Made by a program: the position numbers and the translations under genes. The notes under the pieces were generated by a model that saw only the letters and a list, made by a program, of their open reading frames with translations, was not told the origin of the DNA and ran no database searches. Shown in pieces: positions 47,356 through 55,827 of a stretch of DNA of 64,000 nt (position 1 is the stretch's first letter; every line of letters begins with the position of its first letter). The stretch is from NCBI GenBank assembly GCA_001657385.1, contig LYSZ01000008.1, positions 159,490-223,489 of the forward strand. The letters are read 5' to 3'. Origin of the DNA: Parvularcula sp. BBD 1991-13 (GTDB taxonomy: Bacteria; Pseudomonadota; Alphaproteobacteria; Caulobacterales; Parvularculaceae).

Positions 47356-48429
47356 ATGACCGCCGCCGCCGAGATCATTGCGCCCAACGAGGACGACGCG
47401 TTCATCCTCGGCAATGGCCCGTCCCTCGCCGGGGTCCGCCTCGCCGACCTGCCGAGCGCGACCTTCGGCATGAACGCCGCCTATCGCTACTGGCGGGAAA
47501 TCGACTGGCGGCCGACCCATTACGCCTGCCTCGACCTCGTCGTCGGCATGTCGCATAAAGACGCCATCGCGGCGCTGATCGACGAGGAGCGCATCGGCGC
47601 GTTTCTGCTGCGCGACAACCTCATCGCCGCCCTCGGCGAACGGGCGCGCAATGCGAAGATCGTCAATTTCGACGCATTGTGCGCACGCGACGCACTGTTT
47701 GAGGGCGTCACCGTCACCACGGGCAGCGGCGCGGCCCTGTGGGCGGCGTCGCTCGGACGCCGGCGCCTGATCATGCTCGGCGTCGACGGCCGCTACCGGC
47801 AGATCGTCGACGGCGCGGAAAAGCGCGCCGGCATCGAACTGGAAATCGTTCAGACGGCGGACAATCCGAATTACTTTTACGACGGGTATCAGCAACCCGG
47901 CGACCGTTACAACCTGCCCGATCCGCGCCCGGCGCTTCATGTCAACGCCTGGCGCGAGGCGGGCCGCAAGCTCAGCGCCGCGGGGGTCGAGGTCTATAAC
48001 GCTTCGCCCGCCTCGGCGGTGCGATGTTTTCCCTTTATCGACATCGACGCCTTTTTGACCGGCGGCGCCAGGCCTGCGCCGGCGGACGAGCCCCTGACGG
48101 AACGCGGCGCGAGTGCGACAACCGAGGAAGAAGGCGACGTCGGCGACGGTTCACAAACGGGCCGCCAGCGCCTCGCCGCCTTCGCGCGCCGGACCTTTCC
48201 CCTGATCCTGGGGCTGGGGGGGGTCCTCCTTATGCTGATTGTTCTGTGGACGCGGGCCGCGGCGCCGTCGATGGCGGCGCTGACGTCAGTCGTCCTCGCC
48301 GCAGGGCTGCTTTTCGCCATGGCTGTCGGCGGGCTTTATGCGCGCTTCGCGCTCATCGCGCATCTGCACGCCCTCAGTCGGGAAGTCGCGCAGCTTAAGG
48401 CGCGCCTGCGCGACCTGGAACGGCTCTGA
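47356..48429 (+). CDS. GT42/DUF115-like protein with C-terminal TM hairpin and coiled coil
   Basis: The 357-residue protein begins with FILGNGPSLAGVRLADLP and ATFGMNAAYRYWREIDWRP, then GSGAALWAASLGRRRLIMLG, matching the first module of the 1409-residue protein (which has GNGPS, TFGMGAAYRFYEQINWWP, and the shared NPNYF(Y/F)(D/E)GYQ). Two TM helices (about 278-325) and a short coiled coil follow. Pattern and spacing resemble GT42 sialyltransferases or DUF115 (Maf) proteins; activity is unproven. GAGG precedes the ATG. Confidence 0.82.
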   Translation: MTAAAEIIAPNEDDAFILGNGPSLAGVRLADLPSATFGMNAAYRYWREIDWRPTHYACLDLVVGMSHKDAIAALIDEERIGAFLLRDNLIAALGERARNAKIVNFDALCARDALFEGVTVTTGSGAALWAASLGRRRLIMLGVDGRYRQIVDGAEKRAGIELEIVQTADNPNYFYDGYQQPGDRYNLPDPRPALHVNAWREAGRKLSAAGVEVYNASPASAVRCFPFIDIDAFLTGGARPAPADEPLTERGASATTEEEGDVGDGSQTGRQRLAAFARRTFPLILGLGGVLLMLIVLWTRAAAPSMAALTSVVLAAGLLFAMAVGGLYARFALIAHLHALSREVAQLKARLRDLERL

Positions 48430-48442
48430 CGCAAGCCGGCGC

Positions 48443-48472
48443 CATGAGCGCGCCGCTCACGCCGCGCTCATG
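48443..48472. terminator. 10-bp perfect hairpin between convergent genes
   Basis: CATGAGCGCG (48443-48452) pairs perfectly with CGCGCTCATG (48463-48472) around a 10-base loop that holds the stop of the minus-strand DUF2793 gene. It lies 13 bases after the plus-strand stop. There is no T-run, so it may be a bidirectional pause or mRNA 3'-end stabiliser. Confidence 0.45.
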
Positions 48473-49848
48473 TCCTCGCCGATACCCTCGCCTTTATCCT
48501 CAATCGTCCGGGTGCGCTGGTTCAGCGCCTCGATCAGCACGGCGTGGATTTCGACCGTCTCCACCAGACGCTGAATCCACTCGCCCGCCGCGAGTCCGGC
48601 CTGCGGGTCGAACGCCGCCTCGTTCGGCATCGCGGTGAGGTGTCGCTTTTCCTTCCAGTGACGTGCGTAGCCGTCGAGGGTCAGCGGATCGTGCGCGGCG
48701 CCGATGCGCGCGGCGAACCGGCGGGCGGGATCATGGCGCCGCGGGACGCGCTGGCCGGCGCGCGACGCGTCCTCCGCCTCCTCGATCGTCCGGTCGGCAA
48801 CCTTGTCGTCCCATTTTCTCATGTCTATGGCGCCGTCCAGCGCCTGATCGAACACGTAGCAACTGAGAAGCGTGTTGTCGTCATAGATCGCATGGGCGTT
48901 GATCGACCCGGCGCCCTTGTCGCCCCCGACCGGGGAGCCGACGTAAACGCCCTCGGTGATGCGCATCCGGTTCGCGGCGTCGGTCTGGAAAAAGATCGTG
49001 CTCCCCGCGATGGCGTCGTTCTGGTCCGCCCGGAAAACGAAATTGGCGTTGCCGCAACTGAATTCGGCGAAACTTGCCGGCGCGCCCGCGTCCTGAAACC
49101 GCACCGCCGGATTGGACGAGTGGACATGCAGGGCCCGGTCGGGCGCGCCGCCGACGCCGACATTCCCGCTGGCGGCGTCGATCACCAGGGCGTCGGTCCA
49201 GACGGCGCCGTCGCCGCTGACCTTGAGATGAAAATTGTCGTCCCCGGTCAGGCCGAATTCCGCCCGGCCGGAAAAGCCGCTCTGGAACAGATGCGAGGCG
49301 GTGTCTCCCGGCGCTTCCTTGTTGACGACGACGCGGCAGTCCCCGTCGCCGCCCTCGCCTGCGTCGAGCGCGTCGAACAGGACCGCAGGCGTTCTGACCG
49401 ACAGGCGGTTGACCGCGTCGGCGGCGGCCCCGTTGACGCCGACCAGGCCATGGCTGCCGTCGCCGAGCGAGGCCGGCGTCACCGCCCCCGAGACGTCCCC
49501 GGAAGCTTGAGGCGCAGCGTCGATCCAGGCGGCGCCGTCCCACACGGCCAGCGCGGCTTCGCTCTCCACCCAGACAAGCCATCCGGGGCGCGGCGCGTAG
49601 AACGCCCACGCCCCGTCCTGCCACGCGGCGAGGGCGTGGTCGCGCCCGGCCCAGTCCCCGTCAGCGCCCGGCGGAATGATGTAACGCGCGCCTTCGGCGG
49701 GGGCGTCCGGCGGCGAGGCGAGAGCGCGGTCCGCGACGCCGGCCTGCACGACGGCGTCCAGCATGCGGATCGCTTCATTATGGGTGACATGCTTTTGCGC
49801 CTGGGCGGGCGCGATAAAAGGCAAATTCAGATTCGCCGTGACGTCCAT
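48457..49848 (-). CDS. DUF2793 domain protein with tail-fibre-like C-terminal region
   Basis: The 463-residue protein starts with the DUF2793 signature (LNLPFIAPAQAQKHVTHNEA) and ARYIIPPGADGDWAGRDHAL. The middle has the NVGVGGAPDRALHVHSSNP pattern common in phage tail fibres. The C-terminal part (HAIYDDNTLLSCYVFDQALD, then EWIQRLVETVEIHAVLIEAL) resembles a trimerising fibre module. Start ATG 49848 has GGAGA upstream. Typical homes are prophages or GTA-like clusters, but no other phage gene is nearby; here it might be a surface-exposed, glycan-binding protein. Confidence 0.85.
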   Translation of the reverse strand: MDVTANLNLPFIAPAQAQKHVTHNEAIRMLDAVVQAGVADRALASPPDAPAEGARYIIPPGADGDWAGRDHALAAWQDGAWAFYAPRPGWLVWVESEAALAVWDGAAWIDAAPQASGDVSGAVTPASLGDGSHGLVGVNGAAADAVNRLSVRTPAVLFDALDAGEGGDGDCRVVVNKEAPGDTASHLFQSGFSGRAEFGLTGDDNFHLKVSGDGAVWTDALVIDAASGNVGVGGAPDRALHVHSSNPAVRFQDAGAPASFAEFSCGNANFVFRADQNDAIAGSTIFFQTDAANRMRITEGVYVGSPVGGDKGAGSINAHAIYDDNTLLSCYVFDQALDGAIDMRKWDDKVADRTIEEAEDASRAGQRVPRRHDPARRFAARIGAAHDPLTLDGYARHWKEKRHLTAMPNEAAFDPQAGLAAGEWIQRLVETVEIHAVLIEALNQRTRTIEDKGEGIGEDMSAA

Positions 49849-49974
49849 CGTTTTCTCCATGGGCCGGCCGCGCGCAGGCGCCATCCTACGGCCGCACAGG
49901 AGACCGGGGATAAGATTTTTCGATTTTTCCCTATGGCCTTCAACGCGGCCGCGCCGCGCGCGCTTGCGATCCGG

Positions 49975-51102
49975 TCAGGAAGCGTCGGCCGCAGCGACAG
50001 ACGCAGTGACAGACGCAGCGACGGGGCGGATATCGGCTTTTTTGCGCATCAGTTTCAAGAGCGACCAGGTTGTCGCTCGGGCGATCGCCGCGACATCCGC
50101 CTTGCGCCCCGCCTGAAGGCGCCGCCGCGCCGCGCTCTGCGCGGACAGGCCGCGCGCCGCGTCGCCCATGGCCCTCAGATACGCCCGCCCTTTCCCTTCG
50201 AGGGAAAAGCGCGCCAGGAGATACAGGTTGAACATCATGTGGAACGGCGCCGTGGCGACCAGAAGAGCCAGCGGCGTGCAACGGTAGTAGGTCCAGACGC
50301 GATTGCGGTGGCCGTGATAAACGGTGAAATCGCTGCGCTTGCCGGTCACGCCGGAGCCTTCATGCAACACCCGCGCGTCCGCCACCTGCACCGCGCGCCC
50401 GCCGGCGAGGCGCAGACGGTAGCCAAGATCGATATCCTCGCAGTAACAGAAAAAGCTTTCCTCAAAGCCGCCCAGCGCCTCGAAAACGCTGCGCCGGTAC
50501 AGCGCCGCCGCCGCGCAGGGGGCGAAGCACTCGCCTTCCGGCGGCAGGGCGGCGACAGGCCAGTGATAGTGTCCGCGATAGGAAGCGCCGAAAGCGTGAT
50601 AAACGTCCCCGGCGCCGTCAAGGCGATCGGGCGTATGCGCATCGATTTGCGTCGATCCGAAAGCATCCGCCCATGGATACCGTCCCGACGCGGCAACCAG
50701 TTCGGCGAGCCAGTCCGGGTCGGCGTAAGCGTCCGGGTTGAGAAAGGCGAGCCATTCCCCCCGCGCCCGCTTCGCCGCGCGGTTGTTCGCCGCGGCGAAA
50801 CCGAGATTGGCGCCCGCTTCGATCAGGCGGAAGGCGCGCCCGGCGCCGGCCGCCGCTGCGATCGAGCCGTCGCTCGAGGCATTGTCGATAACGATGGTTT
50901 CAAAGTCGGAGAATGTCTGCCGCCCCAGGGCCTCCAGGCAGCGGCGCAGCCGATCCCCGCCATTGTAATTGACGATGATGACGGAGACCCGCGGCGCGGC
51001 GCCGCCGGGCGGCGGCGTTTCATCCGCCCCCGCGCGATTGCCGCCGCCCGCCTGGTCGCCCGCCTGGTCGCCCGTCTTTTGGCCCGTTTGGTCGCTCGCC
51101 AT
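49975..51102 (-). CDS. GT2 family glycosyltransferase (rhamnosyltransferase-like)
   Basis: The 375-residue protein has a low-complexity N-terminus (repeats of GDQAG) and a GT-A domain from about residue 38: VSVIIVNYNGGDRLRRCLEA, VIDNASSDGS, LNPDAYADPDWL (acidic motif), and ESFFCYCEDIDLGYRLRLAG. The ED-D/L motif and the following aromatic stretch are typical of rhamnosyltransferase-type GT2s. The C-terminal tail is Ala/Ser-rich with a short DNA repeat. dTDP-glucose from rfbA could be processed elsewhere into a donor. Confidence 0.88.
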   Translation of the reverse strand: MASDQTGQKTGDQAGDQAGGGNRAGADETPPPGGAAPRVSVIIVNYNGGDRLRRCLEALGRQTFSDFETIVIDNASSDGSIAAAAGAGRAFRLIEAGANLGFAAANNRAAKRARGEWLAFLNPDAYADPDWLAELVAASGRYPWADAFGSTQIDAHTPDRLDGAGDVYHAFGASYRGHYHWPVAALPPEGECFAPCAAAALYRRSVFEALGGFEESFFCYCEDIDLGYRLRLAGGRAVQVADARVLHEGSGVTGKRSDFTVYHGHRNRVWTYYRCTPLALLVATAPFHMMFNLYLLARFSLEGKGRAYLRAMGDAARGLSAQSAARRRLQAGRKADVAAIARATTWSLLKLMRKKADIRPVAASVTASVAAADAS

Positions 51103-51278
51103 ATCCGTTCCAAACCGATACGCCGCGCCCGCCGGGGACGCATGAAGGAAGAGACGCTATAACGACGTTGCGGCGGGAAGGGCAAATGCTTCCGCGCGCC
51201 CTCAATGCAAACTCCTTAAGGCAAGCCCCTCGGCGCGCGCCCTCTGCGCCCGTCTGCACCCGTCCCGGCGCCTGGCCA

Positions 51279-52316
51279 TTAACGCCTGTCCGGGCCGACG
51301 CGGATCACCGCCTTGCCAAAGTTCTCGCCTTTGAAGAGGCCGAGAAACGCCTCCGGCGCCGCGTCGAGGCCCTCATAAACCGACTCCTGGAACTTGATCT
51401 TGCCCTGGGCCAGCAGCGGCGCGACCTCGGCGAAGAATTCCATCGCCTTGTCCATAAATTCCGACACGATGAAACCGCGCGCCATCACGCCGCGCCCGAT
51501 CAGATTGACGAGGTTGGACGGGCCGGGCTCCGGCTTTTGGTTGTTGTACTGCGCAATCATGCCGCACAGGGCGATGCGCCCGCCCAGCGCGATGCAGTTG
51601 AGCGCCGCTTCGAGATGCATGCCGCCGACATTTTCAAAATAGCAGTTCACGCCCTTCGGCGCGGCTTCGGCAAGCGCCTTGGTCAACTCGCCTGCGTTCT
51701 TGTAACTCTTGTAGTTCAGCGCAACGTCGACGCCCGCTTCCTTCTCAAGCCATTCGCACTTCGCCGCCGAGCCGGCGGAGGCGACGACCCGCGCGCCCTT
51801 GCTCTTCGACAACTGGCAGACGAGCGAGCCCACCGCGCCGGCGGCGCCGGAGACGAACACCGTCTCGCCCTCTTTCGGCTTGAGGATCTGGGTGACGCCG
51901 GCCCAGGCGGTCATGCCCGGCATGCCGAGAACGCCGAGATAGGCCGACAGGGGCGCAAGATCGGGATCGACTTTCTGCGTGCGCTCGCCTTTCGAGATAT
52001 AGTATTCTTTCCAGCCGCCGAGAAAATCGACGACGTAGTCGCCGGCGCTGAACGCCGGATTGTTGGACGCGACCACTTCCGACACGGCGCCGCCCTCCAG
52101 CGGTTTTTCCAGGGAGAAAGGCGGGATGTAGCTCTTGACGTGCGGGTTCATGCGCCCGCGCATATAAGGGTCCACCGACATCCACACCGTGCGGCAGAGC
52201 ATTTCGCCCTCGCCGGGCTCGGGCAGGTCGATGTCCTTGACCTCGAAGGACGACAATTCGGGCAGGCCGTTCGGATAGGCGTTGAGGAAAACGGCTTTCG
52301 ATGTCTGGACGCTCAT
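51279..52316 (-). CDS. NADP-dependent oxidoreductase (medium-chain, CurA/PTGR-like)
   Basis: The 345-residue zinc-independent medium-chain dehydrogenase/reductase has DPYMRGRMN, GMPGMTAWAG, VSGAAGAVGSLVCQLSKSKG (AxxGxxG, about 155-174) and NCYFENVGG, the pattern of CurA and leukotriene/prostaglandin reductases that reduce enones with NADPH. AAGGAG precedes the ATG at 52316. It is monocistronic and unlikely to be part of the glycan pathway. Confidence 0.93.
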   Translation of the reverse strand: MSVQTSKAVFLNAYPNGLPELSSFEVKDIDLPEPGEGEMLCRTVWMSVDPYMRGRMNPHVKSYIPPFSLEKPLEGGAVSEVVASNNPAFSAGDYVVDFLGGWKEYYISKGERTQKVDPDLAPLSAYLGVLGMPGMTAWAGVTQILKPKEGETVFVSGAAGAVGSLVCQLSKSKGARVVASAGSAAKCEWLEKEAGVDVALNYKSYKNAGELTKALAEAAPKGVNCYFENVGGMHLEAALNCIALGGRIALCGMIAQYNNQKPEPGPSNLVNLIGRGVMARGFIVSEFMDKAMEFFAEVAPLLAQGKIKFQESVYEGLDAAPEAFLGLFKGENFGKAVIRVGPDRR

Positions 52317-52619
52317 GAAATCGGCTCCTTGCTGCGGTTTTGCAGCCACCATATGGGTTTCAGGGGGCCCGACAAGCATGCGCCGCAGATGAGACCGTCC
52401 GGGCGCCCCGCAGGGACGGCGCCGCGGTCTTGCGGCGACATTTCGGCCGCGGGCGCATTTCGGACAGAGCCTCGCCCTAATCTCGCCTTGGATCGCGGCG
52501 ACATTAACCACGGAACGCCGCCGGGGCGGCTGGGCCGATAGCTCGAAGCCCGACGTCCACGGCGGGAGGCGACGCCGAAGGCGGCCGAGAGGCAGAACGC
52601 GTTTAGAAGGATACGGGAC
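52317..52619. other. Divergent intergenic region, 303 bases
   Basis: No gene is recognised between the CurA-like gene and the divergent lipoprotein gene. I see the AAGGA ribosome-binding site before 52620 and no clear repeats; a promoter must lie here but no hexamers stand out. Confidence 0.55.
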
Positions 52620-52979
52620 ATGAAAACGATGCTGATCGCTTCCGCGGCCGCGCTGCTGGCCGTCACGGGATGCCAGTCGACCGGCGAAGGCGCGCTGACG
52701 GGCGCCGCGGTCGGCGCCGCCGGCGGGGCCATCGCCGGCGAAATCTTCGCCGGCCGGCCCGGACGCGGCGCCGCCTATGGCGCGCTCATCGGCGCGGCGC
52801 TCGGCGCTTATGAGGGATGCTCGCGCGCCGGCACCTGCTGGGGCCGCGCCCGCGATCACGGACGACGCTACTACGACCGCGGCGCCGGCCGCTACTACTA
52901 CGAAGACCCCAATTACGGGGACACCTACTGGGAAGACGGGTCCTTCAGGCGATATGGCGGACGGCCGCCGCGCTATTGA
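52620..52979 (+). CDS. Glycine-zipper lipoprotein
   Basis: The 119-residue protein has a lipoprotein signal (MKTMLIASAAALLAVTGC, Cys18), a glycine zipper (GAAVGAAGGAIAGEIF then GAAYGALIGAALGAYEG) and a Tyr/Arg/Gly-rich tail (RYYYEDPNYGDTYWEDG). Proteins of this type (YMGG/Gly-zipper families) are outer-membrane-associated with unknown function. AAGGA lies 8 bases before the ATG, and a clear terminator follows at 53031. Confidence 0.85.
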   Translation: MKTMLIASAAALLAVTGCQSTGEGALTGAAVGAAGGAIAGEIFAGRPGRGAAYGALIGAALGAYEGCSRAGTCWGRARDHGRRYYDRGAGRYYYEDPNYGDTYWEDGSFRRYGGRPPRY

Positions 52980-53030
52980 GAAGTCCGAGTATCCGAACAT
53001 TCGAGTTTGGGGGGAGATCGTTGCGTACCC

Positions 53031-53073
53031 ATCAGCCCGCCCGCGTCGTGTCCCGGGGCGGGCTGATCTTTTT
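53031..53073 (+). terminator. Rho-independent terminator of the glycine-zipper lipoprotein gene
   Basis: ATCAGCCCGCCC (53031-53042) pairs with GGGCGGGCTGAT (53056-53067), a perfect 12-bp stem with a 13-base loop, followed by CTTTTT. It begins 51 bases after the stop codon. It also lies just past the stop of the convergent manC gene but with T-run polarity only for the plus strand. Confidence 0.9.
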
Positions 53074-53113
53074 CAGGCTCCCGGTCGCGACGCAGCGTCG
53101 GCGCAGGCGGACG

Positions 53114-54226
53114 TCACAAAAGATCCACGCGCCCGCCGGCTTTCAGTCGAGCGACGATTTTCTTGACGTCCTGGGCGCGGTCGCGCGGCGCAACGAGGAC
53201 GCCCCCGGCGGTCGCCACGATGACCAGATCCTCGACGCCGACCGCGGCGATGGTCGGCCCCTCGCTCCCCTCGCTGACAGCGAGCGTATTCGCACAATCC
53301 AGCAGCGCCGCCTCCCCGCCCACGGCGACGTTCCCCGCGCCGTCCTTGTCCGCGATTTCCCACAGGGCGGCCCAGGAGCCGATATCCGACCAGCCGAAGG
53401 ACGCCGGCACGACGGCGGCCCGATCGGTGCGCTCCATCACGGCGTAATCGATGGAATCCTCCGGCGCCGCAGAAAACGCGTCGCGATCAAGGCGCATGGT
53501 CGCCCCCTGCCTCACCGAACGGGCGACCGCATTCTGCGCCGCTTCAAGGATCGCCGGACAGCGCCGGCGCATTTCCTCGATCATGACGTCGGAGCGGAAC
53601 ATGAAAATACCTGCGTTCCAGTAGTATGCGCCGGAAGCAAGATAGCCTTTCGCGGTTTCCAGGTCGGGCTTTTCGACAAAGGCGCTGACCCTGAACGCCG
53701 CGTCGTTCAGCGCCTCGCCGGCGCGAATGTAGCCGTAGCCCGTTTCGGGACGGGTCGGCTCGACGCCAAAGGTGACGATGGCGCCGTCAGCCGCGGCCGG
53801 CGCGCCTTTCAACAGCGTCGCCCGAAAACCGGCGGCGTCTGCAATCGCGTGGTCGGCGGGCAGGATCGCCAGCAGCGCGCCGGCGGTCTCCCGCTCCACG
53901 GCGACGGCCAGCGCGGCGATCGCCGGGGCGGTGTTTTTCGGCGTCGGCTCCAGAATGACCAGAGCCGGATCGACGTTAACCGCCTCAAGCTGCCCGGCGA
54001 CAAGCTCCCCATGGTCAATATTCGCGAGCAGGATCGGCGGCAGAAAGCGCTTGTCTGCGTCCGCGCACGCCGCCTCGCCGTCCCGCACGCGCAAGGCGGC
54101 TTCCTGCAACAGGCTGCGCGCGGAGGCCAGCGCGTGAAACTGCTTCGGACGGGTCCGGCGCGAGAGGGGCCACATTCGCGTCCCCGAACCGCCGGACAGA
54201 ATTACAGGGCGTATCGGATTATTCAT
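53114..54226 (-). CDS. manC: Mannose-1-phosphate guanylyltransferase
   Basis: The 370-residue protein has the pyrophosphorylase signature VILSGGSGTRMWPLSR with PKQF, plus NTAPAIAALA, ILPADHAI, EKPD and FGWSDIGSW, all typical of GDP-mannose pyrophosphorylases. It lacks the C-terminal cupin phosphomannose-isomerase domain of bifunctional AlgA/ManC proteins (about 470 residues). The divergent AGE-family gene probably supplies that isomerase. Product GDP-mannose feeds gmd and fcl. GGGGAGA precedes the ATG. Confidence 0.95.
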   Translation of the reverse strand: MNNPIRPVILSGGSGTRMWPLSRRTRPKQFHALASARSLLQEAALRVRDGEAACADADKRFLPPILLANIDHGELVAGQLEAVNVDPALVILEPTPKNTAPAIAALAVAVERETAGALLAILPADHAIADAAGFRATLLKGAPAAADGAIVTFGVEPTRPETGYGYIRAGEALNDAAFRVSAFVEKPDLETAKGYLASGAYYWNAGIFMFRSDVMIEEMRRRCPAILEAAQNAVARSVRQGATMRLDRDAFSAAPEDSIDYAVMERTDRAAVVPASFGWSDIGSWAALWEIADKDGAGNVAVGGEAALLDCANTLAVSEGSEGPTIAAVGVEDLVIVATAGGVLVAPRDRAQDVKKIVARLKAGGRVDLL

Positions 54227-54500
54227 TTCTTATCTCCCCTCATTTAACTCTACCTGCATGGTCGCCCATAACGATGCTCAGGGCGGTGCTTCGGGCGTTT
54301 CGACAAGCCACGGGCGACGGTCGCGCCACAGCGCCCGATGCGGGCCGGGCCAGGCCGACCCGGCCCGGGGGCGCGCTCCAGGCGGCCATGATGACGCAGA
54401 GGGCTGAAAACGCGGTAAAGCACCCTCGGCGGCAAGGAGACGCGAAACCGCGACCGGAGACAATAGCGGGCCTGGGCCGGCGCGCGGCAGACGAAAAAGC

Positions 54501-55712
54501 ATGATGACGTTCGACCGGAATCTGATCGCCGACATCCGCGACTGGCTCTTCGCCAAAGCGCTGCCGTTCTGGGCGGACGCCGGGGTCGACCGCGCGTATG
54601 GCGGCTTTGTCGAGGAGTTGGAGTTCAGCGGCGCGGACGCCGGCCTGCCCTACAAGCGCGTGCGCGTTTCCTGCCGCCAGGTCTATGTCTTCGCCCACGC
54701 CAGCCTGCTCGGATGGACGGACGGCGCGCGTCTGGTCGACCAGGGAGCGGCGTTTCTCATCGACAAGGCCTGGCAGGGGGAGGAAGCCGGCTTCGCCCAC
54801 AAGCTCGCCCGCGACGGGTCGATCCTCGATCCGACGGCGGATCTTTATGAACAGGCCTTCGCGCTGTTCGCTTTCGCATACGCCTTCAAGGCGACAGGGC
54901 GGTCGGATTATCTTCAGTGGGCGCATAAAACGCTGGACTATATCGAAACGCATCTGCGCGACAATGACGCCGGCGATGGAGCCGGCAATGGGGCCGGCGA
55001 CGGTTTCTGGCACAACAGCAATCGTTCGGGCCACCGCCTGCAAAACCCCCACATGCACCTTGCCGAAGCGAGCATCGCCGCCTTCGACGCGACCGGGGAC
55101 GCGCGCTTCGCCGGGCTCGCCAAGGACCTCGCCAGCCTGTTCCAGCGCCGCCTGTTCAACTGGAACGCCGGCACGCTGACGGAATACTTCGAACGCGACT
55201 GGACCGTCGCCGGCGGCGCCGAGGGGCGCATCGTCGAACCCGGCCATCAGCTTGAGTGGGCGTGGATCCTGCAGCAGATGCGCTCCCGGTTCGGCGTCGG
55301 CGAGGCCGAAACGATCCGCCGCCTGGTGCGTTTCGCCGAAACCTGCGGCCTCAACCCGGAAACCGGCGCGGTGATGAACCGGGTCGACATCGACGGAACG
55401 CCCATCGACGCGGGCTCGCGAAGCTGGCCGAACACCGAACGCATCAAGGCCGCCCTCGCCCTTTACGAACTTGACGGCGAAGACCCGCGCGGGGTCGTCA
55501 ACGCCGCCGCCGGGCTGCTGTTCGAGCGCTACCTTTCCTCGGCGCCGGGCGCGATCGACCTGCCCGCCGGCGCCTGGATCGACGCTTTCGACCACAAGGG
55601 CCAGCCGCTCTCGACGCGCATTCCCGCCTCCATCCTGTATCATTTCTTTCTCGCCTTCGCGGAAATCCTGAGACTGGAAAAGGCGGACGAAAAAACGCCA
55701 ACCGATCATTAA
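54501..55712 (+). CDS. AGE family epimerase/isomerase (probable mannose-6-phosphate isomerase)
   Basis: The 403-residue protein has the (alpha/alpha)6-barrel pattern of N-acylglucosamine 2-epimerases: RVSCRQVYVFAHASLLGW, DLYEQAFALFAFAYAFKATG, NPHMHLAEASIAAFDATGD (catalytic His region), and EPGHQLEWAWIL (second His). Divergent from manC, it is the best candidate for phosphomannose isomerase, as AGE-type enzymes replace cupin PMIs in some bacteria; epimerase activity cannot be excluded. A Gly/Asp-rich insertion (DAGDGAGNGAGDG) near 155 is unusual. Confidence 0.88.
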   Translation: MMTFDRNLIADIRDWLFAKALPFWADAGVDRAYGGFVEELEFSGADAGLPYKRVRVSCRQVYVFAHASLLGWTDGARLVDQGAAFLIDKAWQGEEAGFAHKLARDGSILDPTADLYEQAFALFAFAYAFKATGRSDYLQWAHKTLDYIETHLRDNDAGDGAGNGAGDGFWHNSNRSGHRLQNPHMHLAEASIAAFDATGDARFAGLAKDLASLFQRRLFNWNAGTLTEYFERDWTVAGGAEGRIVEPGHQLEWAWILQQMRSRFGVGEAETIRRLVRFAETCGLNPETGAVMNRVDIDGTPIDAGSRSWPNTERIKAALALYELDGEDPRGVVNAAAGLLFERYLSSAPGAIDLPAGAWIDAFDHKGQPLSTRIPASILYHFFLAFAEILRLEKADEKTPTDH

Positions 55713-55749
55713 TGAAATTGGTGAAGGCTGGCGGCCGGCCGCGGACGGC

Positions 55750-55779
55750 GCGCGCCTTTGCCCCGGGGCCAAGGCGCGC
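55750..55779. terminator. GC-rich hairpin between the AGE-type gene and rfbA
   Basis: GCGCGCCTT (55750-55758) pairs with AAGGCGCGC (55771-55779); the loop can add further GCCCC/GGGGC pairs. It lies 38 bases after the AGE-gene stop and 48 before rfbA. With no T-run it is only a possible transcription stop or attenuator. Confidence 0.4.
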
Positions 55780-55827
55780 TACCTTCGGCGGGCTTAATTC
55801 TGAACGGCAGGAAGAGGGGGCCTCAAG

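Noticed and set aside
48544..51162. 872-codon open frame on the plus strand
   Set aside because: It lies antisense across the DUF2793 and GT2 genes, which have clear family signatures; it has no recognisable domain.
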